Part shown: piece by piece, positions 41,175 through 51,936 of the stretch
Position numbering within the stretch: position 1 is the first letter of the stretch
Layout: every line of letters starts with the position of its first letter
NCBI RefSeq assembly: GCF_008831305.1
Contig: NZ_ML708612.1
Span: 174,640 to 238,639 of the forward strand
Direction: 5' to 3'
DNA: 64,000 nt
Source: Kocuria coralli
Lineage (GTDB): Bacteria; Actinomycetota; Actinomycetes; Actinomycetales; Micrococcaceae
The notes under the pieces: generated by a model
Told to the model about the DNA's origin: nothing
The model's database searches: none
The model's input: the letters and a program-made list of their open reading frames with translations, nothing else
Position numbers and translations under genes: made by a program

Positions 41175-43703
41175 CTAGAGGCGCGTCCTCGGGGTCTCGG
41201 GAAGGCGCTGCTGCGATGAGGTGCGGTAGACGTCGTAGACGCCGTCGATATTGCGCACCTGGTTCAGCACGTGATCCAGGTAGCGGGCGTCGCCCATCTC
41301 GAAGGAGAACCGGGAGATCGCCAGCCTATCGGAGGAGGTGTGCACGTTGGCCGAGAGGATGTTGACGTGGTTCTCCGACAGCACGCGAGTCACGTCGGAG
41401 AGCAGCTTCTGCCGGTCCAGGGCCTCGACCTGGATCTCGACCAGGAACACCGAGGACTGGGTCGGCGCCCAGTGCACGGCCACCTTGCGTTCGGAGTCGG
41501 CCTGATTGCGCATGTTCGGACAGTCCGTGCGGTGCACCGAAATGCCCTGGCCGCGCGTCACGAAACCCACGATGTCGTCGGGCGGCACGGGGGTGCAGCA
41601 CCGGGCGAGCTTGATGTAGACATCGCTGGCCCCGTCCACCGCCACCCCGGAGTCCGCGATGCCCTGGCGCACGGGCCGGATGGCCGAGGTGTTGTCGACG
41701 AGGTCCTCGACGGAGCCGTCCGCTCCCCCCGCCGACTCGACCAGCAGGTCGACCACCTCCCGCGAGGAGACCGTGCCGTTGCCGATCGCCTCGTAGAGCG
41801 CGGTGATATCCGACTTGTTGAGCTGCTGGGCCACGGAGACCAGGCCCTCCTGAGTCACCGTGCGCTGCAGGGGCAGGTGGTGCTTGCGCAGCGCGCGGGT
41901 GAGCGCCTCCTGGCCGCGGGTGATCGCCTCCTCACGCCGCTCCTTGGAGAAGAACTGCTTGATCTTCTGCCGGGCCCGCGGGGAGGAGACGAACTTCAGC
42001 CAGTCCTGGGACGGCGCGGCGTCCTCCGACTTGGAGGTCAGCACCTCCACCCAGTCGCCGTGCTGCAGCGTCGAGGAGAGGGCCACGAGCTTGCCGTTGA
42101 CCCTGGCGCCGATGGTCTTGTGCCCGACCTCGGTGTGCACCGCGTAGGCGAAGTCCACGGGGGTGGAGCCGGCGGGAAGGGCCATGACATCACCGCGCGG
42201 GGTGAAGACGTAGACCTCCTTGGTGTCGATCTCGTACCGCAGGGAGTCGAGGAACTCGGTGGAGTCCTTGGTCTCGTCCTGCCAGGACACCAGCGACTTC
42301 AGCCAGCCCATGTCCTCCGAGCTGGCCCGGGGAGTCTCCCCCCGGTTGCCCTTGCGGGCATGGTCCTTGTACTTCCAGTGCGCGGCCACGCCGTACTCGG
42401 CCCGGCGATGCATCTCGTGGGTGCGGATCTGGATCTCCACGGGGCGCCCGCCCGGGCCCAGCACCGTCGTGTGCAGCGACTGGTACATGTTGAACTTGGG
42501 CATCGCGATGTAGTCCTTGAACCGCCCCGGCAGCGGGCGCCACCGGGCGTGCAAGGAGCCCAGCGCGGCGTAGCACTCGCGGACCGATGAGACCAGCACC
42601 CGCACGGCCAGGAGGTCGTGGATCTCGTCGAAGTCCTTCCCGCGCACGATCATCTTCTGGTACACGGAGTAGTAGTGCTTGGGGCGGCCGGTGATCACCG
42701 CGTCGATGCCCGATTCCGCCAGGTCCTCCGCCACCAGGGCCCGGATCTCGGCCAGGTTGCGTTCCCGCTGGGGCTGACGCTCCCCGACCATCCGCACGAT
42801 CTCGTCGTAGATCTTGGGGTAGAGGGCCGCGAAGGACAGGTCTTCGAGCTCCCACTTGATCGTGTTCAGGCCCAGCCGATGAGCCAGCGGGGCGAAGATC
42901 TCAAGGGTCTCGCGAGCCTTCTTGGACGACGACTCCTGGGAGACGAACCGCCAGGTCCGCGCGTTGTGCAGCCGGTCGGCGAGCTTGATCAGCAGCACCC
43001 GGATGTCCTGGGCCATGGCCACGATCATCTTGCGGACGGTCTCGGCCTGGGCGTGCTCGCCGTACTGGACCTTCTCCAGCTTGGTCACGCCGTCGACCAG
43101 GTGGGCGACCTCCTCCCCGAAATCGGCGGTGAGCTCCTCGAGGGTGTAGTCGGTGTCCTCCACGGTGTCGTGCAGCAGGGCGGCCACCAGCACGGAACCG
43201 GTCATCCCGAGTTCGGCCAGGATGGTGGTCACGGCCACCGGATGGGTGATGTAGGGGTCGCCGCTCTTGCGCTTCTGGCCCTCGTGCTGGCGGTCGGCCA
43301 CCGCGAAGGCGCGCTGCAGCACCGAGAGGTCCTCCTCCGGCGCGTTCTCGCGCACCGTGCGCAGCAGCGGCTCGATCAGCGGCGAGCGGGAGATCGACGC
43401 CCCCGACAGATACGACAGCGCCGAGCGGGTCCGTTCGGAACGCCCCGGGAAGACGGGCCGTCCGAAGACCGGGCGGGCTGCGGGCACCACGCCGTGGGTT
43501 CCGGAGCTCCCGCCCCGTGGCCGGATGTCCCGGGGTATCGGTGTGCCGGGGATGCTCTCCTCCCCGGTCCGGGCGGGGCTGCTCTCCTGCGCTCCGCCGG
43601 CGGCTGTATCGGTCTCCGCCGCAGCGACGGATGGCTTGGGGACGTGGTCGAACCGTTCGTCCTCGTTCATCCCCGTTCCGGGCTGGAGGGTCTTCTTGTC
43701 CAC
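41175..43703 (-). CDS. relA: Bifunctional (p)ppGpp synthetase/hydrolase (Rel)
   Basis: Makes and degrades (p)ppGpp in the stringent response. From the GTG at 43703 it has 842 residues. Order: a disordered N terminus of about 90 residues, the HD hydrolase domain with HDTVED at residues 178-183, the synthetase ([13 protein letters not shown] and [19 protein letters not shown]), TGS ([19 protein letters not shown]), a zinc-finger region with [19 protein letters not shown], and a C-terminal ACT domain. I choose this GTG because AAGGAGG lies 5 nt upstream. An upstream TTG at 43781 falls inside a TAGACT -10 box. Confidence 0.95.
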   Translation of the reverse strand: MDKKTLQPGTGMNEDERFDHVPKPSVAAAETDTAAGGAQESSPARTGEESIPGTPIPRDIRPRGGSSGTHGVVPAARPVFGRPVFPGRSERTRSALSYLSGASISRSPLIEPLLRTVRENAPEEDLSVLQRAFAVADRQHEGQKRKSGDPYITHPVAVTTILAELGMTGSVLVAALLHDTVEDTDYTLEELTADFGEEVAHLVDGVTKLEKVQYGEHAQAETVRKMIVAMAQDIRVLLIKLADRLHNARTWRFVSQESSSKKARETLEIFAPLAHRLGLNTIKWELEDLSFAALYPKIYDEIVRMVGERQPQRERNLAEIRALVAEDLAESGIDAVITGRPKHYYSVYQKMIVRGKDFDEIHDLLAVRVLVSSVRECYAALGSLHARWRPLPGRFKDYIAMPKFNMYQSLHTTVLGPGGRPVEIQIRTHEMHRRAEYGVAAHWKYKDHARKGNRGETPRASSEDMGWLKSLVSWQDETKDSTEFLDSLRYEIDTKEVYVFTPRGDVMALPAGSTPVDFAYAVHTEVGHKTIGARVNGKLVALSSTLQHGDWVEVLTSKSEDAAPSQDWLKFVSSPRARQKIKQFFSKERREEAITRGQEALTRALRKHHLPLQRTVTQEGLVSVAQQLNKSDITALYEAIGNGTVSSREVVDLLVESAGGADGSVEDLVDNTSAIRPVRQGIADSGVAVDGASDVYIKLARCCTPVPPDDIVGFVTRGQGISVHRTDCPNMRNQADSERKVAVHWAPTQSSVFLVEIQVEALDRQKLLSDVTRVLSENHVNILSANVHTSSDRLAISRFSFEMGDARYLDHVLNQVRNIDGVYDVYRTSSQQRLPETPRTRL

Positions 43704-43780
43704 ATCCGCCTCCTTCGCTGCCGTGCCGTTCACCGCGGCCCGGGGTCGTGTGACGGATCCCTCACCGCGGATAGGCACCA

Positions 43781-43786
43781 AGTCTA
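43781..43786 (-). promoter_or_regulatory. Candidate -10 box of relA
   Basis: TAGACT on the minus strand, about 78 nt before the GTG start and just after the secF stop. It supports the later start codon for relA. No strong -35 is seen. Confidence 0.4.
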
Positions 43787-44851
43787 GGCGCGTCCGGCGG
43801 GCTCGGATGACGCCGCCGCTCCGCCCTCAGCGAGACCGGCCGAGTCCGGGCCCGCGGAGGACGTCGTATCGCCGGCGGCGCGTTGCTCCTGCTTCTTGAC
43901 GGCAGGCTCGATCGAACGCAGGGCGGCGTAGACCGGGGTGGCGACGAACAGGGTGGCCAGGGTGCCCCAGACGATGCCCACGAACTGCGCCAGTGCCAAG
44001 TCCTTGAGGGTCCCTGCGCCCAGCAGGGCCGCTCCGATGAAGAGGATCGAGCCCACCGGCAGGAGTCCCACCACGGAGGTGTTCAGGGAGCGGACCAGGG
44101 TCTGGTTCGCGGCCAGGTTGATCTGGTCCAGGAAACCGCGGTTGAGCCGGGCGGGAGGCGCGCTCCCGTCCAGCAGGCCCCTGGTGTTCTCGCGCACCTT
44201 GTCGAAGACCACCACCGTGTCGTACAGCGAGTACGACAGCACCGTCAGGAACCCGATGAGCGCCGACGGCGTGACCTCCCAGCCGATCAGCGAGTACGTG
44301 CCGACCGTGAGCGCCACGGTCACGAAGACGCCCGCCATGGAGGCCACCGACATCTTCCAGGTGCGGAAGTACAGCGCCATCACGATGGCCGTCAAGGCCA
44401 GGAAGATGACCAGGCCCCGGACCATCTGCTGGGAGATGCCGGCACCCCAGGTCGGGCCCACGAAGTTGGAGGCCACCTGGTCTTCGGAGACGTCGTAGGC
44501 CTCCACCAGGGCGTCGCGGACCGCGAGCGTCTGGTCGTCGTCGAGCTGCTCGGTCTGCACCCGGACGGTGCCGGGAGCGATGTTGGTGACGGTCGACTCC
44601 CCTTCGTGGCCGGTTCCGGCCACGGCCTCCTGGCCGGGTTCGACGCTGGTGTCGGCCACGTCGGAGACCACGAACTCGGAGCCGCCCGTGAAGTCGATGC
44701 CCAGGTTGAATCCGCCGCGGACCACCGGGATGAGCGCGGAGATCACCACCAGGACCGCTGCGATCGACAGCCACAGCTTGCGTTTGGGCACGAACGGGAA
44801 GGACTTCCGCCCGCTGTACAGGTCGTTGCCGAAATCGGTGAACCGTGGCAT
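43784..44851 (-). CDS. secF: Protein translocase subunit SecF
   Basis: Proton-driven accessory subunit of the Sec translocon, partner of SecD. From the ATG at 44851 the protein is 355 residues with six membrane helices: the first at [20 protein letters not shown], a periplasmic loop with [10 protein letters not shown], then [20 protein letters not shown] and [20 protein letters not shown]. The C-terminal 40 residues are disordered. The start overlaps the secD stop by one base (TGATG). The open frame further upstream is a shadow of secD. Confidence 0.96.
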   Translation of the reverse strand: MPRFTDFGNDLYSGRKSFPFVPKRKLWLSIAAVLVVISALIPVVRGGFNLGIDFTGGSEFVVSDVADTSVEPGQEAVAGTGHEGESTVTNIAPGTVRVQTEQLDDDQTLAVRDALVEAYDVSEDQVASNFVGPTWGAGISQQMVRGLVIFLALTAIVMALYFRTWKMSVASMAGVFVTVALTVGTYSLIGWEVTPSALIGFLTVLSYSLYDTVVVFDKVRENTRGLLDGSAPPARLNRGFLDQINLAANQTLVRSLNTSVVGLLPVGSILFIGAALLGAGTLKDLALAQFVGIVWGTLATLFVATPVYAALRSIEPAVKKQEQRAAGDTTSSAGPDSAGLAEGGAAASSEPAGRA

Positions 44852-46896
44852 CAGGCGTCCTCCCCATCGGTCTTTCGGGTGCCGGTCGTACCCCCGGCGT
44901 CGCCGCCGGAATCGCCCGCCGGTTCGCTCCGCATCTGCGACTCGGCTGCGGCACGTCGTGCCTGACGACGGCGTTCGGCCAGCGTGAGCCCGTCGCCGAC
45001 GCCCGTCGCCACCTTCACCGGAGGCGCGGGTGGGGCGGCATCCTGCTGGTCCGAGCGCTCCGTCGGGCCTCCGTCGTCGTTCTTCCGCTCGGGAGGCCGC
45101 ACGGGTTCGTCCGCGGCGCCCTGCTCGGCGCCTCCCATCGAGCCGCCCGCGGGTGCGGCGTCGTCGGCTTGCGTGGCCCCCGATGCCGCGTCCAGGTCGT
45201 CCGGCGTGCGGAACCGCCCCGCGCCGCGGTAGAACGGTACGGCGTCCAGGGCCTTGGGATCCAGGCCGGAGCCGGGGCTGCCCCCGCCGAAGTACCGGGT
45301 GCGGGAGAGGAAGACCATGACCGGGTGGGTGAAGAAGAAGACGACCAGCAGGTCGATGACCGCCGTCAGGCCCAGGGTGAAGGCGAAACCGCGCACGTTG
45401 CCCACGGCCACGAAGTAGAGCACGACGGAGGCGATCAGGTTGACGGCCTTGGAGGCCAGGATCGTCTGCTGGGCTCGTTTCCAGCCGTGGTCGATCGCCG
45501 CGGGGATCGTGCGCCCGATGCGGACCTCGTCGCGGATGCGCTCGAAGTAGACGATGAACGAGTCGGCGGCCATGCCGATCGCGACCACCAGGCCCGCCAC
45601 GCCTGCCAGGGACAGGCGGTAGTTGAGCGCCCAGCCGAGCAGGACGATGGCCAGCCAGGACAGCACGCCCAGCACCAGCAGCGAGACGATGTTCACCCAG
45701 CCCAGCCACCGGTACTGGATGATCGACCACACGGCCACCAGCAGCAGGCCGATCAGCCCGGCGATGACGCCCATGCGCAGCTGGTCGGCGCCGAGGGTCG
45801 CGGAGACCTGCTGCTCGGAGGCGATCGTGAAGCTCACGGGAAGCGAGCCGTAGCGCAGCTGCTCCGAGAGGAAGGCGGCGGACTCCTCGGTGAACTGGCC
45901 GGTGATCTCCGCTTGGCCGTCGGGGATCACGGCGTTCATCTGAGGAGCCTGAATCACCTCGCCGTCGAGCAGGATCCCGAACTGGTTGCGGGCATCGCCC
46001 GGGCTGGTCTGGCCGATGTTGTACAGCCGCTCGGAGAGCTCCTTGAAGGTCGCGGTGCCCTCGGCGTTGAACTGCAGGTTGACGGCCCACTGCCCCGTCG
46101 TCGTCCCGCCCTGGCCCTGGGCCATGCCGTAGTCGGAGTCGGCGATCTCGGTGCCCTGGATCTCGAGCGGGCCCAGGATGTACTTGGCTCCCGCGGCGGG
46201 TTCGCAGGCCACGATGGCCTGGTCGGCGGGCTGGTCGGCCCGTTCGTCGGGGCTCTGCGGCTGGGTGCAGTCGGTGGCCTCGTACTCCTCCATGAGCTCG
46301 GCGGTGATCCAGTTCGTGTCCGAGGAGTCCGTGGGCTCCTCAGTGGGATCGGGCAGCTCGTCCTCGGGAGTGCGCTGGTCCTCGGGGACCGCAGCGGCGG
46401 ATCCCGTCATGAGGACCGGGCGGAAGGCCATCTCCGCGGAGGTCTGGATCAGGTCCCGGGTCTCCTGATCGGGTGTACCGGGCATCGAGACGACGATGTT
46501 GGACCCGCCCTGGGTGCTCACCTCGGCCTCGGCGACGCCGGATCCGTCGACCCGCTGCCGGATGATCTCGACGGCCTGGTCGAGCTGCTCGGCCGTGATC
46601 TCCTGGCCGGCGTCCTCGCCCTGGAGTTCGGGGGTGAGCACCATCTGGGTGCCGCCCTCGAGGTCGAGGGCCAGACGGGGCGTCCAGTCGGTGCTGCCGC
46701 GGCCGGCGCCCCAGGCCAGCAGCCCGATGAGTGCCAGGACGACCACCGCCAAGGCGATCAGCGAGGTACGTGCGCTGCTCAGCGCCCGCGTCACCTCGGT
46801 ACGGGTCCTCGAGGGGTCCTTCGATGAGTTCTTCGAGGAATCCTTCGGCGAAGTCCGCGATGACGCTTTCGGCGAACTCTCCGGCGATGATGCCAT
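44851..46896 (-). CDS. secD: Protein translocase subunit SecD
   Basis: Large RND-like subunit that helps finish protein translocation. The 681-residue protein starts with a Ser/Lys-rich stretch (residues 2-30), a membrane helix (about 44-66), the periplasmic P1 domain with LDLEGGTQMVLTPE, an acidic insert near residue 180 (EDELPDPTEEPTDSSD), then five helices including YRLSLAGVAGLVVAIGMAAD. The final 140 residues are a disordered charged tail, making it longer than the usual 500-600. It precedes secF and follows yajC across a hairpin. Confidence 0.95.
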   Translation of the reverse strand: MASSPESSPKASSRTSPKDSSKNSSKDPSRTRTEVTRALSSARTSLIALAVVVLALIGLLAWGAGRGSTDWTPRLALDLEGGTQMVLTPELQGEDAGQEITAEQLDQAVEIIRQRVDGSGVAEAEVSTQGGSNIVVSMPGTPDQETRDLIQTSAEMAFRPVLMTGSAAAVPEDQRTPEDELPDPTEEPTDSSDTNWITAELMEEYEATDCTQPQSPDERADQPADQAIVACEPAAGAKYILGPLEIQGTEIADSDYGMAQGQGGTTTGQWAVNLQFNAEGTATFKELSERLYNIGQTSPGDARNQFGILLDGEVIQAPQMNAVIPDGQAEITGQFTEESAAFLSEQLRYGSLPVSFTIASEQQVSATLGADQLRMGVIAGLIGLLLVAVWSIIQYRWLGWVNIVSLLVLGVLSWLAIVLLGWALNYRLSLAGVAGLVVAIGMAADSFIVYFERIRDEVRIGRTIPAAIDHGWKRAQQTILASKAVNLIASVVLYFVAVGNVRGFAFTLGLTAVIDLLVVFFFTHPVMVFLSRTRYFGGGSPGSGLDPKALDAVPFYRGAGRFRTPDDLDAASGATQADDAAPAGGSMGGAEQGAADEPVRPPERKNDDGGPTERSDQQDAAPPAPPVKVATGVGDGLTLAERRRQARRAAAESQMRSEPAGDSGGDAGGTTGTRKTDGEDA

Positions 46897-46987
46897 GGGC
46901 GGGGTCCTTGTGAATGGTCTTCGGTGGGGGGCTGACCCGGGCCGTCAGCGCTTGAGCGCCCCGGTCAGCTGTGAAAGGTCACTATGA

Positions 46988-47020
46988 AGCGTCCACCAGG
47001 GAGAACCCCTGGTGGACGCT
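46988..47020 (-). terminator. Hairpin between yajC and secD
   Basis: Perfect 14-bp arms (AGCGTCCACCAGGG and CCCTGGTGGACGCT) with a 5-nt loop, 13 nt after the yajC stop. The strong stem lacks a T tract. It could end part of the yajC transcript or protect its 3' end. Confidence 0.65.
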
Positions 47021-47032
47021 CGAGATCTCGGC

Positions 47033-47446
47033 TCAGTTCTCGTTCGTGCTCGTGGTCCCGGTCTCGCCGGTGGTACCACCCGGGTTGGAGCCGGGCGCGG
47101 AGCCGTCGACGACGGTGGTCAGCGTCTGCAGGTGCACGGTGACCTGGGTGCCGGGGGCGATCTCCAGCACGGCCTTGGTGGCGCCCTGGTCGATGCTCAC
47201 CACACGACCGTAGAGGCCGTAGCTGGTCATCACCTCGGTGCCCGGGGTCATCTGCGCCTGCTGGTCCTTGACCTTCTGCTGCTGCCTGCGCCGGTTGCGG
47301 CTGGTGAACCAGAACATCAGCACCAGCAGGGCGATCATGACGCCGAAGAACAGGAACTGTCCCGAGCCTCCGCCGGTCTGCCCGGCTGCCTCCAGGCTCG
47401 CATCAGACTGGGCGGACAGGACGGGGGTCAGTGCGGAAGAAAGCAC
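47033..47446 (-). CDS. yajC: Preprotein translocase subunit YajC
   Basis: Small membrane subunit associated with SecDF. The 137-residue protein has one helix (residues about 31-49, FLFFGVMIALLVLMFWFTS), a basic stretch RNRRRQQQK, and the YajC domain (MTPGTEVMTSYGLYGRVVSID). The tail is Gly/Ser/Thr-rich. It lies between ruvB and secD in the usual actinobacterial order. Confidence 0.95.
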   Translation of the reverse strand: MLSSALTPVLSAQSDASLEAAGQTGGGSGQFLFFGVMIALLVLMFWFTSRNRRRQQQKVKDQQAQMTPGTEVMTSYGLYGRVVSIDQGATKAVLEIAPGTQVTVHLQTLTTVVDGSAPGSNPGGTTGETGTTSTNEN

Positions 47447-47598
47447 GCGGTCTCCTGATTCTGCAGCTTCATAGACTGCTCGGGGTTCTTCCGGCGCACG
47501 TTGTTCTGCACCGGCGGCTGCGCCCGAGGCGGGCTCAGCGGCGACTTCGCGAAAAGAAGTTCACAGGACATGGTAGGCGACGACCGCGGTCCGGCGCT

Positions 47599-48687
47599 TC
47601 AGGGTGTCTCATCCTCCGGGAACTGCAGCGCCTGCTGATAGCCGGGATCACCGAACGCGGCATGCTCGGGCACGGCCAGCCCCAGGTGCTCCCAGGCGGC
47701 CGGCATGGCGATGCGCCCGCGCGGCGTGCGAGCCAGCAGACCCTCCCTGACCAGATAGGGCTCGGCCACCTCCTCGACCGTCTCCGTCTCCTCCCCCACG
47801 GCGATGGCCAGCGTGGACAGGCCCACGGGGCCGCCCCCGAAGTGCTTGACCAGCGCCTCCAGGACGCTGCGGTCGAGCCGGTCGAGTCCTCGTGAGTCCA
47901 CCTCGTACATGTCCAGCGCGGAGGAGGACACCCGGGCGTCGATGCGTGAGACCCCGTGCACGAGGGCCCAGTCCCGCACGCGGCGCAGCAGGCGGTTGGC
48001 GATACGAGGGGTTCCCCGCGAGCGGGAGGCGACCTCCTGGAAGCCCTCCGTGCTGAGGTCGAGGTCCAGCAGACCCGCGGAGCGCCGCAGCACGGAGACC
48101 AGCTCGTCCGCCGAGTAGAACTCGAGATGCCCGGTGAAGCCGAAGCGGTCGCGCAGCGGGCCGGGGAGCAGCCCGGCCCGGGTGGTCGCCCCGACCAGCG
48201 TGAACGGCGGGAGGTCCAGGGGAATGGAGGTGGCGCCGGCGCCCTTGCCGACCACGATGTCCACGCGGAAATCCTCCATGGCCATGTAGAGCATCTCCTC
48301 GGCCGGACGGGACATCCGGTGGATCTCGTCCAGGAACAGCACCTCCCCCTCGGTCAGGGAGGACAGGATCGCGGCCAGATCGCCCGTGTGCTGGATCGCG
48401 GGCCCCGAGGAGATCCTCAAGGGAGCGCCCATCTCCTCCGCGATGATCATGGCCAGCGTGGTCTTGCCCAGCCCGGGCGGCCCGGACAGCAGCACGTGGT
48501 CGGCCGTCCGGCCGCGCAGCTTGGAGGCCTCCAGGACCAGGGCGAGCTGTCTGCGCACCCGGGGCTGACCCACGAAATCGGCCAGGGTACCGGGACGCAA
48601 TGCGGCCTCCACCGTCTTCTCATCGGGTTCGGTGTCCGCCCCGACCAGCCGGTCCCGGCCGTTCACGGCCCCGCGATCACCGACCAT
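47599..48687 (-). CDS. ruvB: Holliday junction branch migration helicase RuvB
   Basis: AAA+ motor of the RuvAB complex. The ATG at 48687 gives 362 residues, with GGAAGGG 9 nt upstream; a TTG two codons earlier overlaps the ruvA stop. Walker [12 protein letters not shown], Walker [30 protein letters not shown] and the winged helix region ([19 protein letters not shown]) are present, with the RuvB arginine finger in [15 protein letters not shown]. It is the last of ruvC-ruvA-ruvB; 152 bp without features separate it from yajC. Confidence 0.97.
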   Translation of the reverse strand: MVGDRGAVNGRDRLVGADTEPDEKTVEAALRPGTLADFVGQPRVRRQLALVLEASKLRGRTADHVLLSGPPGLGKTTLAMIIAEEMGAPLRISSGPAIQHTGDLAAILSSLTEGEVLFLDEIHRMSRPAEEMLYMAMEDFRVDIVVGKGAGATSIPLDLPPFTLVGATTRAGLLPGPLRDRFGFTGHLEFYSADELVSVLRRSAGLLDLDLSTEGFQEVASRSRGTPRIANRLLRRVRDWALVHGVSRIDARVSSSALDMYEVDSRGLDRLDRSVLEALVKHFGGGPVGLSTLAIAVGEETETVEEVAEPYLVREGLLARTPRGRIAMPAAWEHLGLAVPEHAAFGDPGYQQALQFPEDETP

Positions 48688-48689
48688 GC

Positions 48690-49376
48690 TCAAGCACCCT
48701 TCCCGGTGTTCGTGGCCCCGCCCTGGCTGCCGCCCGCCGAGTGGTGGGTCGAGACGGTCGAGGCCCGGGCACCCAGCCAGGCCAGGACCGTCCGCAGGAT
48801 CGCGGAGACCTCACCCGATTCGACCAGTTCCTCCCGCCCCTCCAGGGCGTCGTCGATGGCGTGGAGGGCGTCCTTCTCGTTCCAGCCCAGTCCCACAAGG
48901 GCCTCGCTGACCTGCATCCGCCACAGCGGGGCCTCAGTGGCGGGTGAAGCCGCGGCGGCCTTGCTGGGCTCGGCGGGAACCAGCTTGTCCGCCAGTTCCA
49001 GGACGATCCGTTTGGCGCCCTTGGGCCCGATGCCCGGGACCGCCGTGAACGCCTTCGGATCGCCGGCGGCGATGGCCTGGCGGACGTCGTCGGGACCCAG
49101 GGTGGCCAGGACGGCCAGGGCGGTCCGCGGACCGATGCCGGAGACGCCCAGCATAGTCTCGAAGACCTCCTTCTCCTGGGTGTCCGCGAAGCCGAACAGC
49201 AGCGGAGAGTCGTCCTTGCGCGCGACGTACGTGGTGGCCAGCCGGGCCTGTCGACCCTCGTGCAGTCCCCCCACGGTCGCCGGGGTCACCTGGACCTCCA
49301 GACCGAGGCCCTGCACGTCGACCACGACCGAGCTGAGCCCCTTGTGGAGCACTTCGCCGCGTACCGCTGCGATCAT
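48690..49376 (-). CDS. ruvA: Holliday junction binding protein RuvA
   Basis: Tetrameric junction-binding protein that positions RuvB. From the ATG at 49376 it has 228 residues (MIAAVRGEV), with AAGGACC upstream; the longer open frame has no similarity. The OB domain, the two helix-hairpin-helix motifs ([19 protein letters not shown] and [20 protein letters not shown]) and the C-terminal domain III ([20 protein letters not shown]) are clear. A possible SOS box lies 63 nt upstream. Confidence 0.96.
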   Translation of the reverse strand: MIAAVRGEVLHKGLSSVVVDVQGLGLEVQVTPATVGGLHEGRQARLATTYVARKDDSPLLFGFADTQEKEVFETMLGVSGIGPRTALAVLATLGPDDVRQAIAAGDPKAFTAVPGIGPKGAKRIVLELADKLVPAEPSKAAAASPATEAPLWRMQVSEALVGLGWNEKDALHAIDDALEGREELVESGEVSAILRTVLAWLGARASTVSTHHSAGGSQGGATNTGKGA

Positions 49377-49438
49377 GTGTGAGGTCCTTCCCGTGCCGCC
49401 GCGGTCCAGCCGGGCATGGACTACCCCGCCGACGACCA

Positions 49439-49454
49439 TCGAACATGTGTACTA
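49439..49454 (-). promoter_or_regulatory. Candidate LexA (SOS) box upstream of ruvA
   Basis: TCGAAC-ATGT-GTACTA on the plus strand compared with the actinobacterial consensus TCGAAC-N4-GTTCGA. The first half is perfect, the second matches at four of six positions. It lies between ruvC and ruvA, not before ruvC or yebC. Confidence 0.45.
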
Positions 49455-49513
49455 TTCGCTGGCCACAGTAGCAGCGGGCGCGGACATCGCCGCGGCCTCC
49501 ACGCCGGAGGCGG

Positions 49514-50149
49514 TCAGTTTCCCCGCCGGGCGCGCTGCTCGGCGGCTTTCCAGGCCTTCTGGGCGGCTGTCAGCCCGCCGCCTTTGGCCGCCGAGAGCTG
49601 GGCCAGCCGGGTCCTGGCGCCCTGATGCGTGGCCGTGGCCGCTTGGGCGTCATAGCCTGCGCCCACCCCGCTGCGCCAGCCGTGGCATATCGCGATCGCG
49701 ATGGCATCCGCCGCGTCGGCGGGTCTGGGCGGTTCGGCCAGGCCGAGGATCCTGACCACCATGCGGGTCACGGCGTCCTTCCCGGCGTCGCCGTCCCCGG
49801 TCACCGCGGCCTTCACCTCCGACGGCGTATGCCAGGCCACCGGGATACCGCGCCGGGCCGCCTCCGCGATCACCGCCCCCGAGGCCTGGGCGGTCCCCAC
49901 CACCGTGGGGGCGTTGTTCTGGGCGAACAGCCTCTCGACGGCCAGGGCGTCCGGGGCGAACCGGTCCATCATCGACTCGGCCGCCCTGGCGATGCTCAGG
50001 ATGCGCTGTTCGAGGGGCTGGTCCGGCGTGGTGCCCTGCACCTCGTGATGGATCCACTCCACCTTCCGGTTGGAGCGCATCCTGACCACCCCGAAACCGC
50101 AGCGCGTCAGACCCGGGTCCACGCCCAGGATGACCTGCTCGGCGGTCAT
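49514..50149 (-). CDS. ruvC: Holliday junction resolvase RuvC
   Basis: Cleaves Holliday junctions symmetrically. The 211-residue protein begins [20 protein letters not shown], with the first catalytic Asp in GVDPGLTR, the Glu in [15 protein letters not shown], and the Asp pair in [17 protein letters not shown]. The C-terminal 35 residues are basic and Ala-rich, longer than the usual end. It starts 11 nt after yebC and leaves 137 bp before ruvA. Confidence 0.96.
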   Translation of the reverse strand: MTAEQVILGVDPGLTRCGFGVVRMRSNRKVEWIHHEVQGTTPDQPLEQRILSIARAAESMMDRFAPDALAVERLFAQNNAPTVVGTAQASGAVIAEAARRGIPVAWHTPSEVKAAVTGDGDAGKDAVTRMVVRILGLAEPPRPADAADAIAIAICHGWRSGVGAGYDAQAATATHQGARTRLAQLSAAKGGGLTAAQKAWKAAEQRARRGN

Positions 50150-50160
50150 GGGCGAGTCAC

Positions 50161-50922
50161 TCAGTCCTGCGCGTCGAGCTCGGCAAGGACCTCCGGGGAG
50201 ATGTCGGCGTTGGAGTAGACGTTCTGCACGTCGTCCAGGGCCTCGATCGCATCCGCGAGGCGGAGGAACTTGCCGGCGCCCTCGGCGTCCAGGTCCACCT
50301 TCATATTGGCACGGAAGACGGGGTCGTCGTTGTTGTACTCCAGGCCGGCCTCTTCCAGCGCGGAGCGGATGGCGGGAAGGTCGGTGGCCTCGGAGACGAC
50401 CTCGAAGAACTCGTCCTCCTCGACCACCTCCTCCGCGCCGGCGTCCAGGACGGCCATCAGGACGTCGTCCTCGGTGAGGCCGTCGCTCTTGGTCACCTCC
50501 GCCACGCCCTTGCGCTCGAACATGAAGGTCACCGAGCCGGGATCGGCCATGGTCCCGCCGTTGCGGGTCACGGCCACGCGGACGTCGGAGGCGGCGCGGT
50601 TCTTGTTATCGGTCAGGCACTCGATGTACAGCGCGGACCCCTGAGGCCCGCGGGCCTCATAGAAGATCTCGGAGTACTCGATGACCTCGCCGGTCAGGCC
50701 CGCGCCGCGCTTGATCGCGCGATCGATGTTGTCGTTGGGCACGGAGTTCTTCTTGGCCTTGGACACGGCCAGGTCCAGGGCCGGGTTGCCCGCGGTGTCG
50801 GCGCCGCCCTGGCGGGCGGCGACCTCGATGCCCTTGATGTACTTGGCGAAGGCCTTGGCCCGCTTGGCGTCGATCGCGGCCTTCTTGTGCTTGGTCGTGG
50901 CCCACTTGGAGTGACCGGACAT
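50161..50922 (-). CDS. YebC/PmpR-family protein
   Basis: Family implicated in transcription control in some bacteria and in resolving polyproline stalling in others. The ATG at 50922, with GGAGG 7 nt upstream, gives 253 residues: [20 protein letters not shown], then [23 protein letters not shown] and [19 protein letters not shown], and the acidic C-terminal domain. It opens the yebC-ruvC-ruvA-ruvB group. TAGACT at 51041-51046 on the minus strand is a possible -10. Confidence 0.93.
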   Translation of the reverse strand: MSGHSKWATTKHKKAAIDAKRAKAFAKYIKGIEVAARQGGADTAGNPALDLAVSKAKKNSVPNDNIDRAIKRGAGLTGEVIEYSEIFYEARGPQGSALYIECLTDNKNRAASDVRVAVTRNGGTMADPGSVTFMFERKGVAEVTKSDGLTEDDVLMAVLDAGAEEVVEEDEFFEVVSEATDLPAIRSALEEAGLEYNNDDPVFRANMKVDLDAEGAGKFLRLADAIEALDDVQNVYSNADISPEVLAELDAQD

Positions 50923-51040
50923 AGGTGCCTCCTGCACTGCGTCTGAGTTCTGGCCGCGCCGCAGGGTTCAGGCCTCCGCGGCACGGCGGGTCGAGGAACG
51001 TGGATGGTGAAGCTGGATGATCGGGAGAATTCTGCCCACC

Positions 51041-51046
51041 AGTCTA
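51041..51046 (-). promoter_or_regulatory. Candidate -10 box of yebC-ruvCAB
   Basis: TAGACT on the minus strand, about 120 nt before the yebC start. The 210-bp gap shows nothing else. No convincing -35. Confidence 0.35.
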
Positions 51047-51132
51047 GTGGCGGGCGCGGAGCGCGCAGGATTCCGCGCCGGCTGCCGCCGTCCGCTGACA
51101 GCGCACCCTGCAGCCTCGTACCCGGCAGCCGC

Positions 51133-51927
51133 TCAGCGGGGGCGCGCGGCCGCGACCTCCCGTGCCCTGGCGGCCAAGGCGTCGTTGAGCGGCTCCAGGT
51201 GGTCGTGCGAATAACGACGCCGCACCGCGGTCGCGATCAGATGGTCGGCCAGCACGGGGTTCTTGGGCAGCAGCGATCCGTGCAGGTAGGTCCCGATGAC
51301 CTCCCGGGTCACGGCGCCCTCGGTGCCGTCCTCGCCGTCGTTGCCTGCACCGGACACGACCCGCCCGAGCGGCTCCTGCCCATCGCCCAGGCGCGTGAGC
51401 CCCGAGTGGTTCTCGTAGCCGATGATGGTCCCGAACGTCTCGGACTCGGTCACGATATTGCCGATCAGCCGGGTCTCGCCGCCCACCGTGGTCAGGTCGA
51501 AGATCCCGATCCCGGGCAGCACCTGGCCGGCGATCGTGCGGAACTCGTGGCCGAAGAGCTGGTAGAGCCCGCAGATCGCGAGCATGGGCACGCCGTCCCG
51601 GACCAGCTCGTGCAGGACCGGCTTGATCTTCTGCAGATCCTCCATAACGCGGAACTGCCCCGAATCCTGGCCGCCGCCGCCTACGAAGAGATCGCCGTCG
51701 GCGGGGAAGGAGTCCCCGGGGTTGTAGTCGGTGAGCTTGACCGAGTAGCCGCGTTTCTCGAGGCGGCGCTTGAGCGTCAGCGTGTTGCCCCAGTCCCCGT
51801 AGATGTTCATGTCCCTGGGGTAGAGCTGGACCAGGTGGATCTCGCCCTGGCCGCCGGATTCGGCGAAGTGCGCCTCCGGCGCCCCGGAATCCGGCGCCGT
51901 GGGGAACATCGGTGTGGTGGTGGTCAT
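51133..51927 (-). CDS. gatD: GatD, glutaminase subunit of lipid II isoglutaminyl synthase
   Basis: Supplies ammonia to MurT for amidation of the D-Glu of peptidoglycan stem peptides. The 264-residue protein is a class I-like amidotransferase with the nucleophile Cys119 in MLAICGLYQLFGHEF and His216 in IGTYLHGSLLPKNP. The N-terminal 28 residues are a disordered extension before IHLVQLYPRDMNIYGDWGN. It starts 9 nt after murT, its obligate partner. Confidence 0.94.
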   Translation of the reverse strand: MTTTTPMFPTAPDSGAPEAHFAESGGQGEIHLVQLYPRDMNIYGDWGNTLTLKRRLEKRGYSVKLTDYNPGDSFPADGDLFVGGGGQDSGQFRVMEDLQKIKPVLHELVRDGVPMLAICGLYQLFGHEFRTIAGQVLPGIGIFDLTTVGGETRLIGNIVTESETFGTIIGYENHSGLTRLGDGQEPLGRVVSGAGNDGEDGTEGAVTREVIGTYLHGSLLPKNPVLADHLIATAVRRRYSHDHLEPLNDALAARAREVAAARPR

Positions 51928-51936
51928 GGTGATGCC

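Noticed and set aside
43704..43781. TTG start 26 codons upstream for relA
   Set aside because: It lies in a probable -10 box and lacks a ribosome binding site, whereas the GTG at 43703 has AAGGAGG at good spacing.
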